Source: Streptomyces misionensis (GTDB lineage: Bacteria; Actinomycetota; Actinomycetes; Streptomycetales; Streptomycetaceae). From it: a stretch of DNA of 42,573 nt. Below are positions 15,303 to 24,564 of the stretch, one piece after another; position 1 is the stretch's first letter, and every line of letters starts with the position of its first letter. A program made the translations under genes and the position numbers. The DNA is taken from contig NZ_VOGW01000185.1 of assembly GCF_007896895.1 (NCBI RefSeq), positions 110,947-153,519 on the forward strand, written 5' to 3'. The notes beneath the pieces were generated by a model. It did not search any database. It was given only the letters and a program-made list of their open reading frames with translations, and had not been told where the DNA came from.

Positions 15303-17258
15303 ATGAGATCCAACCGCGCCAAGACGCGCGCCGTGAGCATGGCAGCGACACTGCCCATGATCGCCGGTGCGCTGGCGCTGGGCATACCCGCGGCCCACGC
15401 CGCGGACAGCCCCGCTCGTGACGTACTGAAGGGCACCAAGCCGCTGTGGGCCACCGCCAAGGCGGACAAGGGCGCCACCTCGAACGGCGCCCAGGTCAAG
15501 GCCCGGGTCTACCTCGCCGGCAAGAACGCGTCGGGCCTCGCCGCCTACGCCAAGGCCGTGTCCGACCCCAGCTCGCCCCAGTACGGCAAGTACCTGAGCG
15601 CCAAGCAGGCCCAGTCCCGCTTCGGCGCCACCAAGGCCCAGGTCGAGGCCGTCAAGTCCTGGCTGACGGCGTCCGGTCTGAAGGTCACCGAGGTCACCCA
15701 GCACTACGTCGCCGTCTCCGGTGACGTGGCCGCCGCCGAGAAGGCGTTCGGCACCCAGCTGCACAACTTCGCCAAGGGTTCGAAGACCTACCGCGCCCCG
15801 GCGCAGACGGCCTCCGTCCCGGCCGCCCTCAAGGGCACCGTCCTGACCGTCACCGGTCTGGACAGCGCCCCGCACAAGGCGAACCACGACGACACGCTGC
15901 CGCCGCCGAGCGCCGTGTTCAAGAACGCCGGGCCGTTCTCCTCGTACTACGGCTCCAACATCGCGAGCACGCTGCCGAGCGCGTACGGCCAGAAGCAGCC
16001 GTACGCCGTCAAGGGCTACACCGGCAAGCAGCTGCGCGCCGCCTACGGCGCCGGCAAGTACACCGGCAAGGGCGTCCGCGTCGCCATCACCGACGCCTAC
16101 GCCTCGCCGACCATCGCCTACGACGCCGGCAAGTACGCGGCGAACAACGGCGACAAGGCGTGGAAGACCAGCCAGCTGCACCAGGTGCTGCCGAACCAGT
16201 ACACCAAGACGGACGAGTGCGGTGCCGCCGGCTGGTACGGCGAGGAGACCCTCGACGTCGAGGCCGTGCACGCGGTCGCGCCCGACGCCGACGTGACCTA
16301 CGTCGGTGCGGCGTCCTGCTACGACGACGACCTGCTCGACTCGCTGAGCAAGGTGGTCGACAACCACCTGGCCGACATCGTCTCCAACTCGTGGGGTGAC
16401 GTCGAGGCCAACCAGACGCCGGACCTCGCGGCCGCCTACGACCAGGTGTTCCAGCTGGGCGCGGTGCAGGGCATCGGCTTCTACTTCTCCTCCGGTGACG
16501 ACGGCGACCAGGTCGCCAACACCGGTGTGAAGCAGGTCGACACGCCGGCCAACTCCGCCTGGGTGACCGCCGTCGGCGGCACGTCCCTCGCGGTCGGCAA
16601 GGACGACAAGTACCTGTGGGAGACCGGCTGGGGCACCGAGAAGGCGACCCTGTCGGCCGACGGCAAGAGCTGGACGAACTTCCCCGGCACCTTCAACTCC
16701 GGTGCGGGCGGCGGCACCAGCAGCACGGTCGCCGAGCCGTACTACCAGAAGGGCGTCGTCCCGGACGCGCTCGCCAAGGCGAACAACGCCTCCGGCAACC
16801 GCGTCGTCCCGGACATCGCGGCCATCGCCGACCCGAACACCGGCTTCCTGGTCGGCCAGACCCAGACCTTCCCCGACGGGTCGCAGCAGTACAGCGAGTA
16901 CCGCATCGGCGGCACCTCGCTGGCCGCGCCGACCATCGCGGGTGTCCAGGCCCTGGCCCAGGAGGCGCGCGGCGGGCAGGCGATCGGTTTCGCCAACCCG
17001 TCGATCTACGCCAAGTCCGGCGACAAGGGCGTCTACCACGACGTCACGGACAACCCCACGGGCCAGGGTCTCGCGGTCATCCGCGTCGACTACGCCAACG
17101 GCGTGGACGACAGCAAGGGCCTGCTCTACTCCGTCCGCAGCCTGGGCAAGGACAGCTCGCTGTCCGCGACCAAGGGCTACGACGACGTGACGGGCGTGGG
17201 CTCCCCGGCGGACGGCTACGTCAAGTCGTTCACGAAGAACGCCGGCAAGCAGCGCTGA
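15303..17258 (+). CDS. Secreted S53 family (sedolisin/kumamolisin-like) protease
   Basis: This is a 651-residue serine-carboxyl protease. A signal peptide occupies about 1-34 (ending PAAHAAD). A pro-domain of the Pro-kumamolisin type follows at about 55-195 (ARVYLAGKNASGLAAYAKAV, YLSAKQAQSRFGAT). The catalytic domain starts near 230. The active-site Glu and Asp lie in GEETLDVEAVH (Glu314 and Asp318), the oxyanion Asp in SSGDDGD (Asp399) and the nucleophile in GGTSLAAP (Ser539). The end YDDVTGVGSP is the calcium-binding region. It should mature by self-cleavage and digest proteins outside the cell. AGGGGG precedes the ATG. Two strong hairpins follow the stop. Confidence 0.92.
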   Translation: MRSNRAKTRAVSMAATLPMIAGALALGIPAAHAADSPARDVLKGTKPLWATAKADKGATSNGAQVKARVYLAGKNASGLAAYAKAVSDPSSPQYGKYLSAKQAQSRFGATKAQVEAVKSWLTASGLKVTEVTQHYVAVSGDVAAAEKAFGTQLHNFAKGSKTYRAPAQTASVPAALKGTVLTVTGLDSAPHKANHDDTLPPPSAVFKNAGPFSSYYGSNIASTLPSAYGQKQPYAVKGYTGKQLRAAYGAGKYTGKGVRVAITDAYASPTIAYDAGKYAANNGDKAWKTSQLHQVLPNQYTKTDECGAAGWYGEETLDVEAVHAVAPDADVTYVGAASCYDDDLLDSLSKVVDNHLADIVSNSWGDVEANQTPDLAAAYDQVFQLGAVQGIGFYFSSGDDGDQVANTGVKQVDTPANSAWVTAVGGTSLAVGKDDKYLWETGWGTEKATLSADGKSWTNFPGTFNSGAGGGTSSTVAEPYYQKGVVPDALAKANNASGNRVVPDIAAIADPNTGFLVGQTQTFPDGSQQYSEYRIGGTSLAAPTIAGVQALAQEARGGQAIGFANPSIYAKSGDKGVYHDVTDNPTGQGLAVIRVDYANGVDDSKGLLYSVRSLGKDSSLSATKGYDDVTGVGSPADGYVKSFTKNAGKQR

Positions 17259-17262
17259 CGCG

Positions 17263-17291
17263 CTTCCGCCGGCCTGAGCGGCCGGCGGAAG
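17263..17291. terminator. Terminator after S53 protease
   Basis: A perfect 12-bp stem, CTTCCGCCGGCC/GGCCGGCGGAAG, with a five-base loop, begins five bases after the protease stop codon. Confidence 0.85.
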
Positions 17292-17323
17292 GGGGCGTGG
17301 GGTCCTGGCGGACCTCACGCCCC
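17292..17323. terminator. Second hairpin, likely terminator
   Basis: GGGGCGTGGGGTCC pairs with GGACCTCACGCCCC (one mismatch) around TGGC, directly after the first hairpin and followed by CTTTG. The tandem arrangement probably blocks read-through toward the convergent RHS operon. Confidence 0.7.
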
Positions 17324-17412
17324 TTTGCGTTGCCCGCCGCCCGTCACCGGGTGCGACGCGGTGCCGTGTGGCTGTCACCCGGTCACACGCGACTCACGCT
17401 CGGGTCGGTTCG

Positions 17413-17598
17413 CTACCTCGCGCTCCACGGCCTGCGTATCGCGATCGCGATCAGCGCCCCGACGATGATTCCGGGGATGACCAGGAAGCCGAGTGACAGG
17501 CTCGGCATCGCGAGGTGGGCCAGATACATACTGCCCACGCCGGCGATGGAAGCGATGACGGACCCGATGTGGTCGGGTTTACGATCCGGGGAGCGCAT
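17413..17598 (-). CDS. Small two-helix membrane protein, possible RHS immunity protein
   Basis: The ATG at 17,598 has GAGG upstream and lies 17 bp after the RHS stop codon on the same strand. The 61-residue product has a polar N-terminus (MRSPDRKPDHIG), two hydrophobic segments (SVIASIAGVGSMYLAHLAM and SLSLGFLVIPGIIVGALIAI) and a basic end RRPWSAR. The family is unknown. Polymorphic toxins of the RHS class are normally followed at once by the cognate immunity gene. The membrane character here matches the hydrophobic toxin tip, so immunity is the leading guess but has no direct support. Confidence 0.65.
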   Translation of the reverse strand: MRSPDRKPDHIGSVIASIAGVGSMYLAHLAMPSLSLGFLVIPGIIVGALIAIAIRRPWSAR

Positions 17599-17615
17599 CC
17601 TGCCGCCTCTTCTCC

Positions 17616-20600
17616 TCAGTTCCATCTGTAACCGATCATTCCGCCGGCACAGCCGAAGCCGCCGGTGATCCCGGCCAGGGCCCAGTCGACCGGTCCAGCC
17701 CACCAACCGTAGACGACGACCGCGCCACCTGCGCTTCCGCCCCATACCGTGCAGGCTCGGACGTAGTGGTTGCGGTACACGCGGCCGCCCAGGCGGACGG
17801 AGCCGTAGTACACGCGGCGCACCGTCGGGTGGCGTCGCACCCAGTGGTGGACCCGTTTCGTCACCTTCCGGTAGTAGTGGCGCCAGGACCACTTCCCGTC
17901 GAGGTCGAAGCAGTTGACGGGATCGCCGTTGCAGTACTCGTAGGCGTTGGCAGAGCCGCCGGGAACCGGGTCGACGGACAGGAAGCGTCCGGTGGCGGGG
18001 TTGTAGAGGCGCACACCCATGAGGGTGAGACCGGTGACGGTCTCGCTGGAGCGCTGTTTGCCGCCGAGCCAGCCGTAGCGGGTGGCGGGCTGGTCGGTGC
18101 GCGGGTTGCCGTACTCGTCGAAGTCGAGGACGGTCGGCGCGGTACCGCTGTCGGCGGGCAGTTGCAGGGCGATGTCGCCGTGCAGGTTGGCCAGGGTGAG
18201 GACGACGCCACCGGTCTTGGCGGTGATGGCGGCGAGGTTGCCGTCCAGACCCTCGACACTGCGGGTCACCGTCGCGTTGGCGGTGTCCTCGATCCAGCCG
18301 ACGTTGTCGCTGTCGGAGTCGTAGTGGTTGCGCTTGGACGCGGTCTGGGTCCAGGTGCCGGTGGCGTTGCTCTCGGTCGTGAAGCCGCGGCGGCGCAGGG
18401 CCGAGTCGAGGGTCCAGGTCTGGCGCTGGTTCCCGGCGGTCTGCTGCTGGACCAGGTCGTTGGTGTAGTAACCGATGGTCGAGCCGGGCAGGGCGGTGGT
18501 GCGGCCGAAGACGTCGTAGGTGTAGCCGCTGTTCACCAGCCGGTCGGCGCTGTCATAGGTGTAACCGGTCGTGGTGGCCCCGCTGGTGGTGCAGTCGGTA
18601 CCGACGGTGGCCGCGGAGGTGGCGAGGGCCTTGCGGTTGGTGTTCTTGTCGAAGCTGTAGGCGCGGGTGGTGCACACCGCGTCGGGGGTGGTGTCCTGGA
18701 CCTGGGACAGGCGTCCGGCCTTGTCGTAGGCGTAGGCCTGGGAGGCTGTGACGCCCGGGGTGCCGGCGTGGGTGGCCCACTGGCCCTGGGCGGTCTCGGT
18801 GACGCCGTCGGCGAGCAGGACGGTGCCGTCGCTGTCGCGGGTGTAGGTGCGGCTGGTGGCGGTGCCGTCCGGGTCCTTGGCCTCGGTCATGGTGTAACCG
18901 CCGGGCATCGTCTCCTTGTTCAGCTTGCCGTCGGCGTCGTAGCGGGCGCCGAAGGTGCCGGCGACCGAGTCGGTGATCGACGTGGTCAGACCGCGGGGGT
19001 CGATGGATGTGTCGTAGGCGTAGGTGGTGGTCGACGGCACGCTGTCGGTGACCTTGCTGGGCCGGTCCAGCGCGTCGTACTGGGTGGTGGTGACCGCCCC
19101 GTCCGCGTCGGTGTACGACATCAGGCGGCCGAGCTGGTCGTACGCCTTGCTGATGGTGCCGCCGGCGGTGGAGATCTGCTTGGCGGTCTGGCCGGTGGCG
19201 CTGTCGTAGGTGGTGGTCACCGAGGGGACAGCGGTGCCCAGGCCGCCGGTGACGGTGACCGTGGACTGCCGGCCGGCGTCGTCGTAGCCGGTCGTGGTCG
19301 TGCGGGTGGTGCTGCCCGACGTCTCCGTGACGGTGGTGGGGTTGCCCCACCGGTCGTACTGGGTGGTCTTGGTGGGCAGGGTGGTGGGGTTGGAGCCGCC
19401 GCCGGTGATGGCCGCGGCCGGTCCGGTCTGGCAGACCGCGTCGGCCCACTCCGGGCGCCCGCCGCAGGTGCCGACCCCGTCACCGCTGTAGTAGCTGGTC
19501 ACCGTGGTGCCGGCGTCGTTCCCGGCGGAGGCGGGCAGCCTGGTGCTGGTGACCCGGCCCTGGTCGTCGTAGCCGGTGGTGGTGGTGAGTGCCAGGCCGC
19601 CGGGGTCCTTGGTGCTGGTCGTGGGCAGGCCCTTGGCCCAGTCGTACCCGGTGGCGGTCACCCGCGCGTCGGCCAGCAGGTCGGGCCAGGAACGCGGCTG
19701 GGCGCCGACGGTCTCCTTGGTGACCTGGTTCTTGACCGTGGCGGTGCCGTCGGTGGGCCGGCCGGCGTCGTACTCCTTGACCGTGTGCCGGCGGGCCATG
19801 ACCTGGCTGCCGGCCGCGGCGAGGGTGCTGGTGCCGCTGGTGAGGTCGGACGCCAGGGTGATCGGGTGCAGCGGCTCGTAGGCGTCGGTCTCCCGCTGGC
19901 CGTCGGCGCTGTAGACCGAGGTGCTGGAGAGCAGCTGGGCGCGTTCGGCGGAGGACAGGGCGTTGATGCCCAGGTCGGTGAGCTGGTCCTTCTGGGCCTG
20001 GGTGGCGGCCAGGGCCAGTTCGCGGTTGCCCGCGGTCAGGGAGCGGACCTTGTTGCCGAACTGGTCGTACTCGGTGACCGAGATGTGGTCCCCGGGCGTG
20101 ACGGTGTTCACCTCGCGGCCGGAGGCGTCGAGGTAGTGGATGCCGGCGCGGGTGTAGCCGCCGGCGGTCAGGTTGATCCCGTCGTTGGAGGCGGGCACCT
20201 GGTCGGCGGGGAAGACGGCGGTGGCGTCGGTCGGGGTGTCGTTCTGGCCCCAGGACGCGGTGGCGCTCGCGCCGAGGTTCTCCGGGGCGGCGCTGCCGCT
20301 CAGGGGAACGCCGTAGACGACGCTGGTGGTGGCGGTGCCGTCGGTCTGGTTCGCGCTGCCCGGGGTGAGCGTGGGGCGCGAGGCCTTGAGCAGCATGCCG
20401 TCGCCGGCCGCCGGGTTGGAGCCGGCCTTGCCGTAGCCGAACGTCCACGGCAGCTGTCCGGGCGGGGTGAGCGTGGTGACCCGGCCTGCGCTGTCGTAGG
20501 CGTAGGCGGTCTTCAGCGCGGGGCTGATGCGGGGGTCCCACTGTTCGCGCAGCCGGCCGGCGTCGTCGTAGGCGTACTGGGCCACGGCGACGGCGGTGGC

Positions 20601-23600
20601 GGCGGAGGCGCCGGGGGCGGTGGACCACAGCTTGATCTGGGAGACCTGCCCGGCGAAGTCGCCGAAGGAGGAAGCGGTGGCGGTGGTGGTCGTCGGATAG
20701 ACGAACTCCAGCACCCGGCAGCCCTTGGTCGACGGGTCGGCCTCGCAGGCGGCCAGGGTGGTGGCGGTGGTGGAGGCGATGATCCGCTTGGGGCGGGCCA
20801 GCGTCTTGCCGCCGGAGGTGACGGCTTCGGAGACCACCTTGGTGGTGGAGTTGGTCAGGCCGTCGGCGAGCGAGCTGGTCACCGTCCATGTGGTCGCCGA
20901 GGAGCTGACCTTGGAGAAGGTGGTCACCGTGCCGTCGGTGTCGGACAGGGTGAAGTCCCCGGAGGCGAAGGAGCCCTTGAGGGTCAGGTCCTCCGAGCCG
21001 GTCTCGGGCACCCAGCCGGTCTTGGCGGCGTTGGCGGTGAACTTGATCGTGTCGCCCCCCGCGGTGGCCACGTCCAGTGAGGTGCCGGAGGTCTTCACGA
21101 TCTGCGTGTAGTCGGAGTCGACGGTCTCGGCGGTGGTGCCGGACAGCCACTCCTTGCCGAAGACCGGCGCCTGGCCCTCCTGCTTGGCACCCGCGTCCGG
21201 GGTGCGCGAGGAGGCGGTGCGGGACACCGTCATGCCGAAGAACGAGGCATCGGTGCCGGAGAGGGTGTAGTCACCGGTGAGCAGGTTCACCGAACCCGGC
21301 CCGACGTCGGCGGTGGCCGCGCCGTCCGCGGAGCGGTCCACGATCACGCTGATCGGGTCCGACGAGGTGGACGCGCTGTTGGGACCGGTGAAGTCGGCCC
21401 TGACCTGCACGCTGCCGTCCGGGTCGACGCTCGAGGTCGCGTTCCAGGTCAGCTTCGGGCTCTTCCCGCCGCTCAGGGCCAGCGGCCACGAGGTGAGCGG
21501 CTGCCCGGAGTTGGTGACGTCACCGGCCGGGATCGGCGCCCAGGTGTCGGCGTCACCGCGGCGCCAGGAGAAGGTGACCTTGTCGTACTTGGAGCCGTCG
21601 GCCTCCGCGGTCAGCGGGACGCGGGCGGCGGTGCGGGTGCCGTCGTCGGGTGCGGTGACGCCGCCCGGTCCGACGTGGAAGGTGTAGGACACCGGCTCGG
21701 ACTTGTTCTCCGCCTTGTCGGTGGCCCGCACCTGCAAGGTGTTGGTGCCCGCCTTGGCCGGGGTGACGGAGAAGGTGACCGGGGTGGTGCCGGAGGTGGC
21801 GACCTTGGTCCAGGTCACGCCGTCCAGGGACCACTCGATGCCGTTCTGGTCGCCGGACGGCGGGGTGACGGTGAACTTGCCCGCCTGTCCGGCGCCCTTG
21901 ACCCACTGGTCGGTGGGGTAGTCGGTGGAGGTCACCGATGCGGGCGCGGAGGGGGCGGAGGTGTCGACGGTGAAGGTGGTCCAGGCGGACCAGTCGAGGT
22001 TGTAGTGGGTGCCGTCGTAGGGGTTGGTGCGGAACTTGTACGTCTTGCCGTTGGTCAGGACGCCGGCCGGGACCTTGACGGAGGCGGGCTGTCCGCTCGG
22101 CACGTACGGGGAGACCAGGACGTTGCCGACCTGCGCGTTGGTGGCGGCATCGTAGATCTGGAAGGTGCCGTCGACCTTGTCGTTGTTGACGTCGGTGAAG
22201 GTGTCGCGCAGGGTCGGGGTGGTGGTGTTGACGTACCAGGTGCCCGAGGAGTCCTTGAAGAACGGCGCGCCGGCCTGCCGGTCGGTGCCGGTCTTGGGCC
22301 GGTAGTTGTACGTCACCGTCAGCTTGGGCGGGTTGCTGGCCGCGTTGGCGGAGTTGACCCGCTTCCACTGCTCGACCGCCGACTCGTTCGAGGCGCGGAT
22401 GCCCATGTTCCCGCGGGTGGCCTTGGCCGAGGCCCACTCCTGCGTCAGCGCGGTCACATCGGCGTTGATCCAGCCGTCGGGCTGGGTGGGACACCCGGAG
22501 TTGCCCGTGGTCTCCGTGGAGACGGCCTTCTGCGCCGTCATCGTCGGCCGGTTGGTCCACCGGCTGGAGGTGGTGGCGGCCGGGGAGGACCACACCTCCC
22601 ACGGGTAGGCCTTGCAGTCGGTGTTGCCCGAGTGGAAGTTCCACAGGCTCAGCTTGGCGCTGGAGACCAGTGCGTCCTGGATCGGCGTGGTGTTCCAGGA
22701 GATGAAGGTCTGCGCGGTGCGCGGGGTGCCGTCGGCGTTCTTGGTGCCCGGGTTGCCCCAGTCCAGCTCGGTGTCGGCGGACCAGTCGACCGTCTCGCCC
22801 TGCTGGACGTAGGTGTCGAAGACGTTGGACAGCGAGGAGGTGGACGGGTCGACGGTGACCGGGAACTTCGTCGCCTTGTCGGCGAGGAACTTCGCGTCCG
22901 GGGTGAAGACCAGGTCGATGTCCGAGCCGTGCTGGACGGCCTTCAGGCCGACCTTGGCCCGGTGGGTGTGCTCGCCGGAGCGTTTGTCGACGGTGGCGTC
23001 CCACATCACCGGGGCGGGCATCACCGCCCGCTTCCTGCCCGTCTTCCGGTCGGTGAACAGCACGCTGCCGTCGGCCAGTTGCTTGGCCTTCAGGCCCTTG
23101 GCCCGCAGCGGCATGGTGTAGGCGTAACCGTCGGCGGCGGGGCGCTGCTTGACGTCGACGTACTGCTCGAAGCCGGACCGGGTGGCCTCCACCACCACGT
23201 CCGCGCCGGGTACCGCGTCACGGTAGGTGGCCTTCGGCCCGTTGAGGACCGGTGCGGGCAGGCCGCCCTTCCACTGGAGAGCGACCTGCTCCTGCCCCTG
23301 GCCGAGAGTGACCAGGGTGCGGGGCGCGGCCTTGCCCGCCGCCTTGATGGACGCGGGCCTGGAACCGCCCTTGCCGCCCAGGACCAGGCCTTCCGGGTGG
23401 GCCGCGGGCGCGACCGATCCGTCGGCACGGGCCGTGAGATCCAGGTCGACACCGACCCACTTCCCGCCGCGCCTGAACCGCACCGGTCCGGCCGACAGCT
23501 CCGTGGTCAGCGACCCGTTGGGGTTGACCCACGTCGTGGACGTCTCGGTGCGCTCCGACAGCGCCTCGACCCGCTTGCCCGACAGCCGGGCGGCCACGCG

Positions 23601-23813
23601 GGCCGACGGCAGATCGGCCGCCTGCGTCGCCCAGTGCTTCTTGGCCTTGGCGACCGCTGCCGGGGACTGGACAGGCGGTGCGGCGAAGGCGGTCTCGCTC
23701 CCGTCGAGGAGCGAGACGGACACGGCCAGGGCGAGCGTGCCGGCTATGGGCGCGGCCACTCTTCGGAAAGGCCCCCGTCTCCATCTGGGTGACGGGGGTG
23801 TGTGCTGACGCAC
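17616..23813 (-). CDS. Secreted RHS/YD-repeat protein with hydrophobic tip
   Basis: The start is GTG at 23,813, six bases after AAGGAGG; a TTG two codons earlier abuts the site and is unlikely. The 2,065-residue protein has a signal peptide (about 1-45, LAVSVSLLDGSETAFAA) and a DNRLRE-type beta domain at about 310-510 (TYVQQG, WNTTPIQDALVSSAKLSLW). An Ig-like part follows, then many YD repeats from about 1,060 to 1,950 (YDDAGRLREQWDPR, YDQLGRLMSYTDADG, YDALDRPSKVTD). The RHS core terminator is VRLYNPATGRFLSVDPVPGG with NAYEYCNGDPVNCFDLDG. The last roughly 95 residues form a variable tip: a basic Tyr/Arg/His-rich half, then a Gly/Ala/Trp-rich hydrophobic half (CTVWGGSAGGAVVVYGWW, ITGGFGCAGGMIGYRWN). 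YD repeats usually form a shell around such a tip. The tip matches no enzyme toxin I know. Confidence 0.88.
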   Translation of the reverse strand: MRQHTPPSPRWRRGPFRRVAAPIAGTLALAVSVSLLDGSETAFAAPPVQSPAAVAKAKKHWATQAADLPSARVAARLSGKRVEALSERTETSTTWVNPNGSLTTELSAGPVRFRRGGKWVGVDLDLTARADGSVAPAAHPEGLVLGGKGGSRPASIKAAGKAAPRTLVTLGQGQEQVALQWKGGLPAPVLNGPKATYRDAVPGADVVVEATRSGFEQYVDVKQRPAADGYAYTMPLRAKGLKAKQLADGSVLFTDRKTGRKRAVMPAPVMWDATVDKRSGEHTHRAKVGLKAVQHGSDIDLVFTPDAKFLADKATKFPVTVDPSTSSLSNVFDTYVQQGETVDWSADTELDWGNPGTKNADGTPRTAQTFISWNTTPIQDALVSSAKLSLWNFHSGNTDCKAYPWEVWSSPAATTSSRWTNRPTMTAQKAVSTETTGNSGCPTQPDGWINADVTALTQEWASAKATRGNMGIRASNESAVEQWKRVNSANAASNPPKLTVTYNYRPKTGTDRQAGAPFFKDSSGTWYVNTTTPTLRDTFTDVNNDKVDGTFQIYDAATNAQVGNVLVSPYVPSGQPASVKVPAGVLTNGKTYKFRTNPYDGTHYNLDWSAWTTFTVDTSAPSAPASVTSTDYPTDQWVKGAGQAGKFTVTPPSGDQNGIEWSLDGVTWTKVATSGTTPVTFSVTPAKAGTNTLQVRATDKAENKSEPVSYTFHVGPGGVTAPDDGTRTAARVPLTAEADGSKYDKVTFSWRRGDADTWAPIPAGDVTNSGQPLTSWPLALSGGKSPKLTWNATSSVDPDGSVQVRADFTGPNSASTSSDPISVIVDRSADGAATADVGPGSVNLLTGDYTLSGTDASFFGMTVSRTASSRTPDAGAKQEGQAPVFGKEWLSGTTAETVDSDYTQIVKTSGTSLDVATAGGDTIKFTANAAKTGWVPETGSEDLTLKGSFASGDFTLSDTDGTVTTFSKVSSSATTWTVTSSLADGLTNSTTKVVSEAVTSGGKTLARPKRIIASTTATTLAACEADPSTKGCRVLEFVYPTTTTATASSFGDFAGQVSQIKLWSTAPGASAATAVAVAQYAYDDAGRLREQWDPRISPALKTAYAYDSAGRVTTLTPPGQLPWTFGYGKAGSNPAAGDGMLLKASRPTLTPGSANQTDGTATTSVVYGVPLSGSAAPENLGASATASWGQNDTPTDATAVFPADQVPASNDGINLTAGGYTRAGIHYLDASGREVNTVTPGDHISVTEYDQFGNKVRSLTAGNRELALAATQAQKDQLTDLGINALSSAERAQLLSSTSVYSADGQRETDAYEPLHPITLASDLTSGTSTLAAAGSQVMARRHTVKEYDAGRPTDGTATVKNQVTKETVGAQPRSWPDLLADARVTATGYDWAKGLPTTSTKDPGGLALTTTTGYDDQGRVTSTRLPASAGNDAGTTVTSYYSGDGVGTCGGRPEWADAVCQTGPAAAITGGGSNPTTLPTKTTQYDRWGNPTTVTETSGSTTRTTTTGYDDAGRQSTVTVTGGLGTAVPSVTTTYDSATGQTAKQISTAGGTISKAYDQLGRLMSYTDADGAVTTTQYDALDRPSKVTDSVPSTTTYAYDTSIDPRGLTTSITDSVAGTFGARYDADGKLNKETMPGGYTMTEAKDPDGTATSRTYTRDSDGTVLLADGVTETAQGQWATHAGTPGVTASQAYAYDKAGRLSQVQDTTPDAVCTTRAYSFDKNTNRKALATSAATVGTDCTTSGATTTGYTYDSADRLVNSGYTYDVFGRTTALPGSTIGYYTNDLVQQQTAGNQRQTWTLDSALRRRGFTTESNATGTWTQTASKRNHYDSDSDNVGWIEDTANATVTRSVEGLDGNLAAITAKTGGVVLTLANLHGDIALQLPADSGTAPTVLDFDEYGNPRTDQPATRYGWLGGKQRSSETVTGLTLMGVRLYNPATGRFLSVDPVPGGSANAYEYCNGDPVNCFDLDGKWSWRHYYRKVTKRVHHWVRRHPTVRRVYYGSVRLGGRVYRNHYVRACTVWGGSAGGAVVVYGWWAGPVDWALAGITGGFGCAGGMIGYRWN

Positions 23814-24196
23814 CCTCAACCTCCTTGTGAGGAACCTGTGAAAGATCGAGGGGTGAGCATAAGTGTGAACACGTCAAGGACGAATGCCGGAAAAGGTAAG
23901 AGAGAGGCCATCCGGGTCCGTCTCGCGTGCCGGTCGCTTGAATCTTGGCGAGATCTTTGCGGAGCGGCGGGAACTATTCCGGTGCCCGTGAATGGCTGGC
24001 GTACGACTTGCGGGAACCGCGAACTACGCCTTCACGATGATCATTCGGGCGCCCCGGTGGCCTTCCCCGCGTGGACCGGAAGCGGCCTTTCCGGAGGCGC
24101 GACGCGCGACCGCGCTCGCTCCGTAGCGCTCCACCGGCGTCAGCGGAGGAGAATTCCGTGTGCCGTGATCAACTTCCTTTACTCGAAGCCGATTTG
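23814..24196. other. RHS promoter region and unassigned DNA
   Basis: About 380 bp between the RHS start and the phosphatase pseudogene. The part next to the RHS gene is comparatively AT-rich (around 23,845-23,900) and likely carries its promoter. I recognise no gene in it. Confidence 0.4.
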
Positions 24197-24545
24197 ATGT
24201 CGACTTCGCGAAGAGAAGTGCTGACCGGCTGGACCGCGCGGAGGCGGCCGCGGTCGCCGGGGGCGCGGGGTACGCCGAAGCTGCCGGACGGCCGGGAGCC
24301 GCCACGTCGCCGCTGCTCAAGCGCACGGCCGGCCGTCTCGGTGCGCCGGGCGGGGCCGGACCGCACCTCCAGTACGGTGCCGATCCGGCCACCGAGACGA
24401 CCGTGTCTGGATCAGCCCCCAGTCCGTCCGGCGCCCGCGGATACGTCTCGCCCCGCCGGGCGCCGGAACCCGGCGGGTGGTCGACGCCGAGACCCTGGTG
24501 GGGGCGCGGCCACCGGTGCGCTCTCGCCGCGACCGGTGGCCGGTT
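24197..24545 (+). pseudogene. Remnant of purple acid phosphatase-type metallophosphoesterase
   Basis: An ATG opens MSTSRREVLTG, a twin-arginine export start. One frame over, the reading continues as EAAAVAGGAGYAEAAGRPGA, then TSPLLKRTAGRLGAPGGAGP and HLQYGADPATETTVS. A further frame change gives VSWISPQSVRRPRIRLAPPG and TRRVVDAETLV. This is the N-terminal fibronectin-like part of Streptomyces purple acid phosphatases (H-L-Q-x-G-A-D-P-x-x-E-x-x-VSW). At least two frameshifts are required, and the whole catalytic metallophosphatase domain is missing. The decay ends near the 3' end of the next, convergent gene. Confidence 0.6.
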
Positions 24546-24564
24546 CACCGCCGCGCGGCCGGAC

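Noticed and set aside
17766..21080. Open frame of 1,104 codons on the plus strand (Gly/Val-rich)
   Set aside because: It is exactly antisense to the RHS gene, whose YD repeats, codon bias and signal peptide are clear; the frame is a GC-skew shadow.
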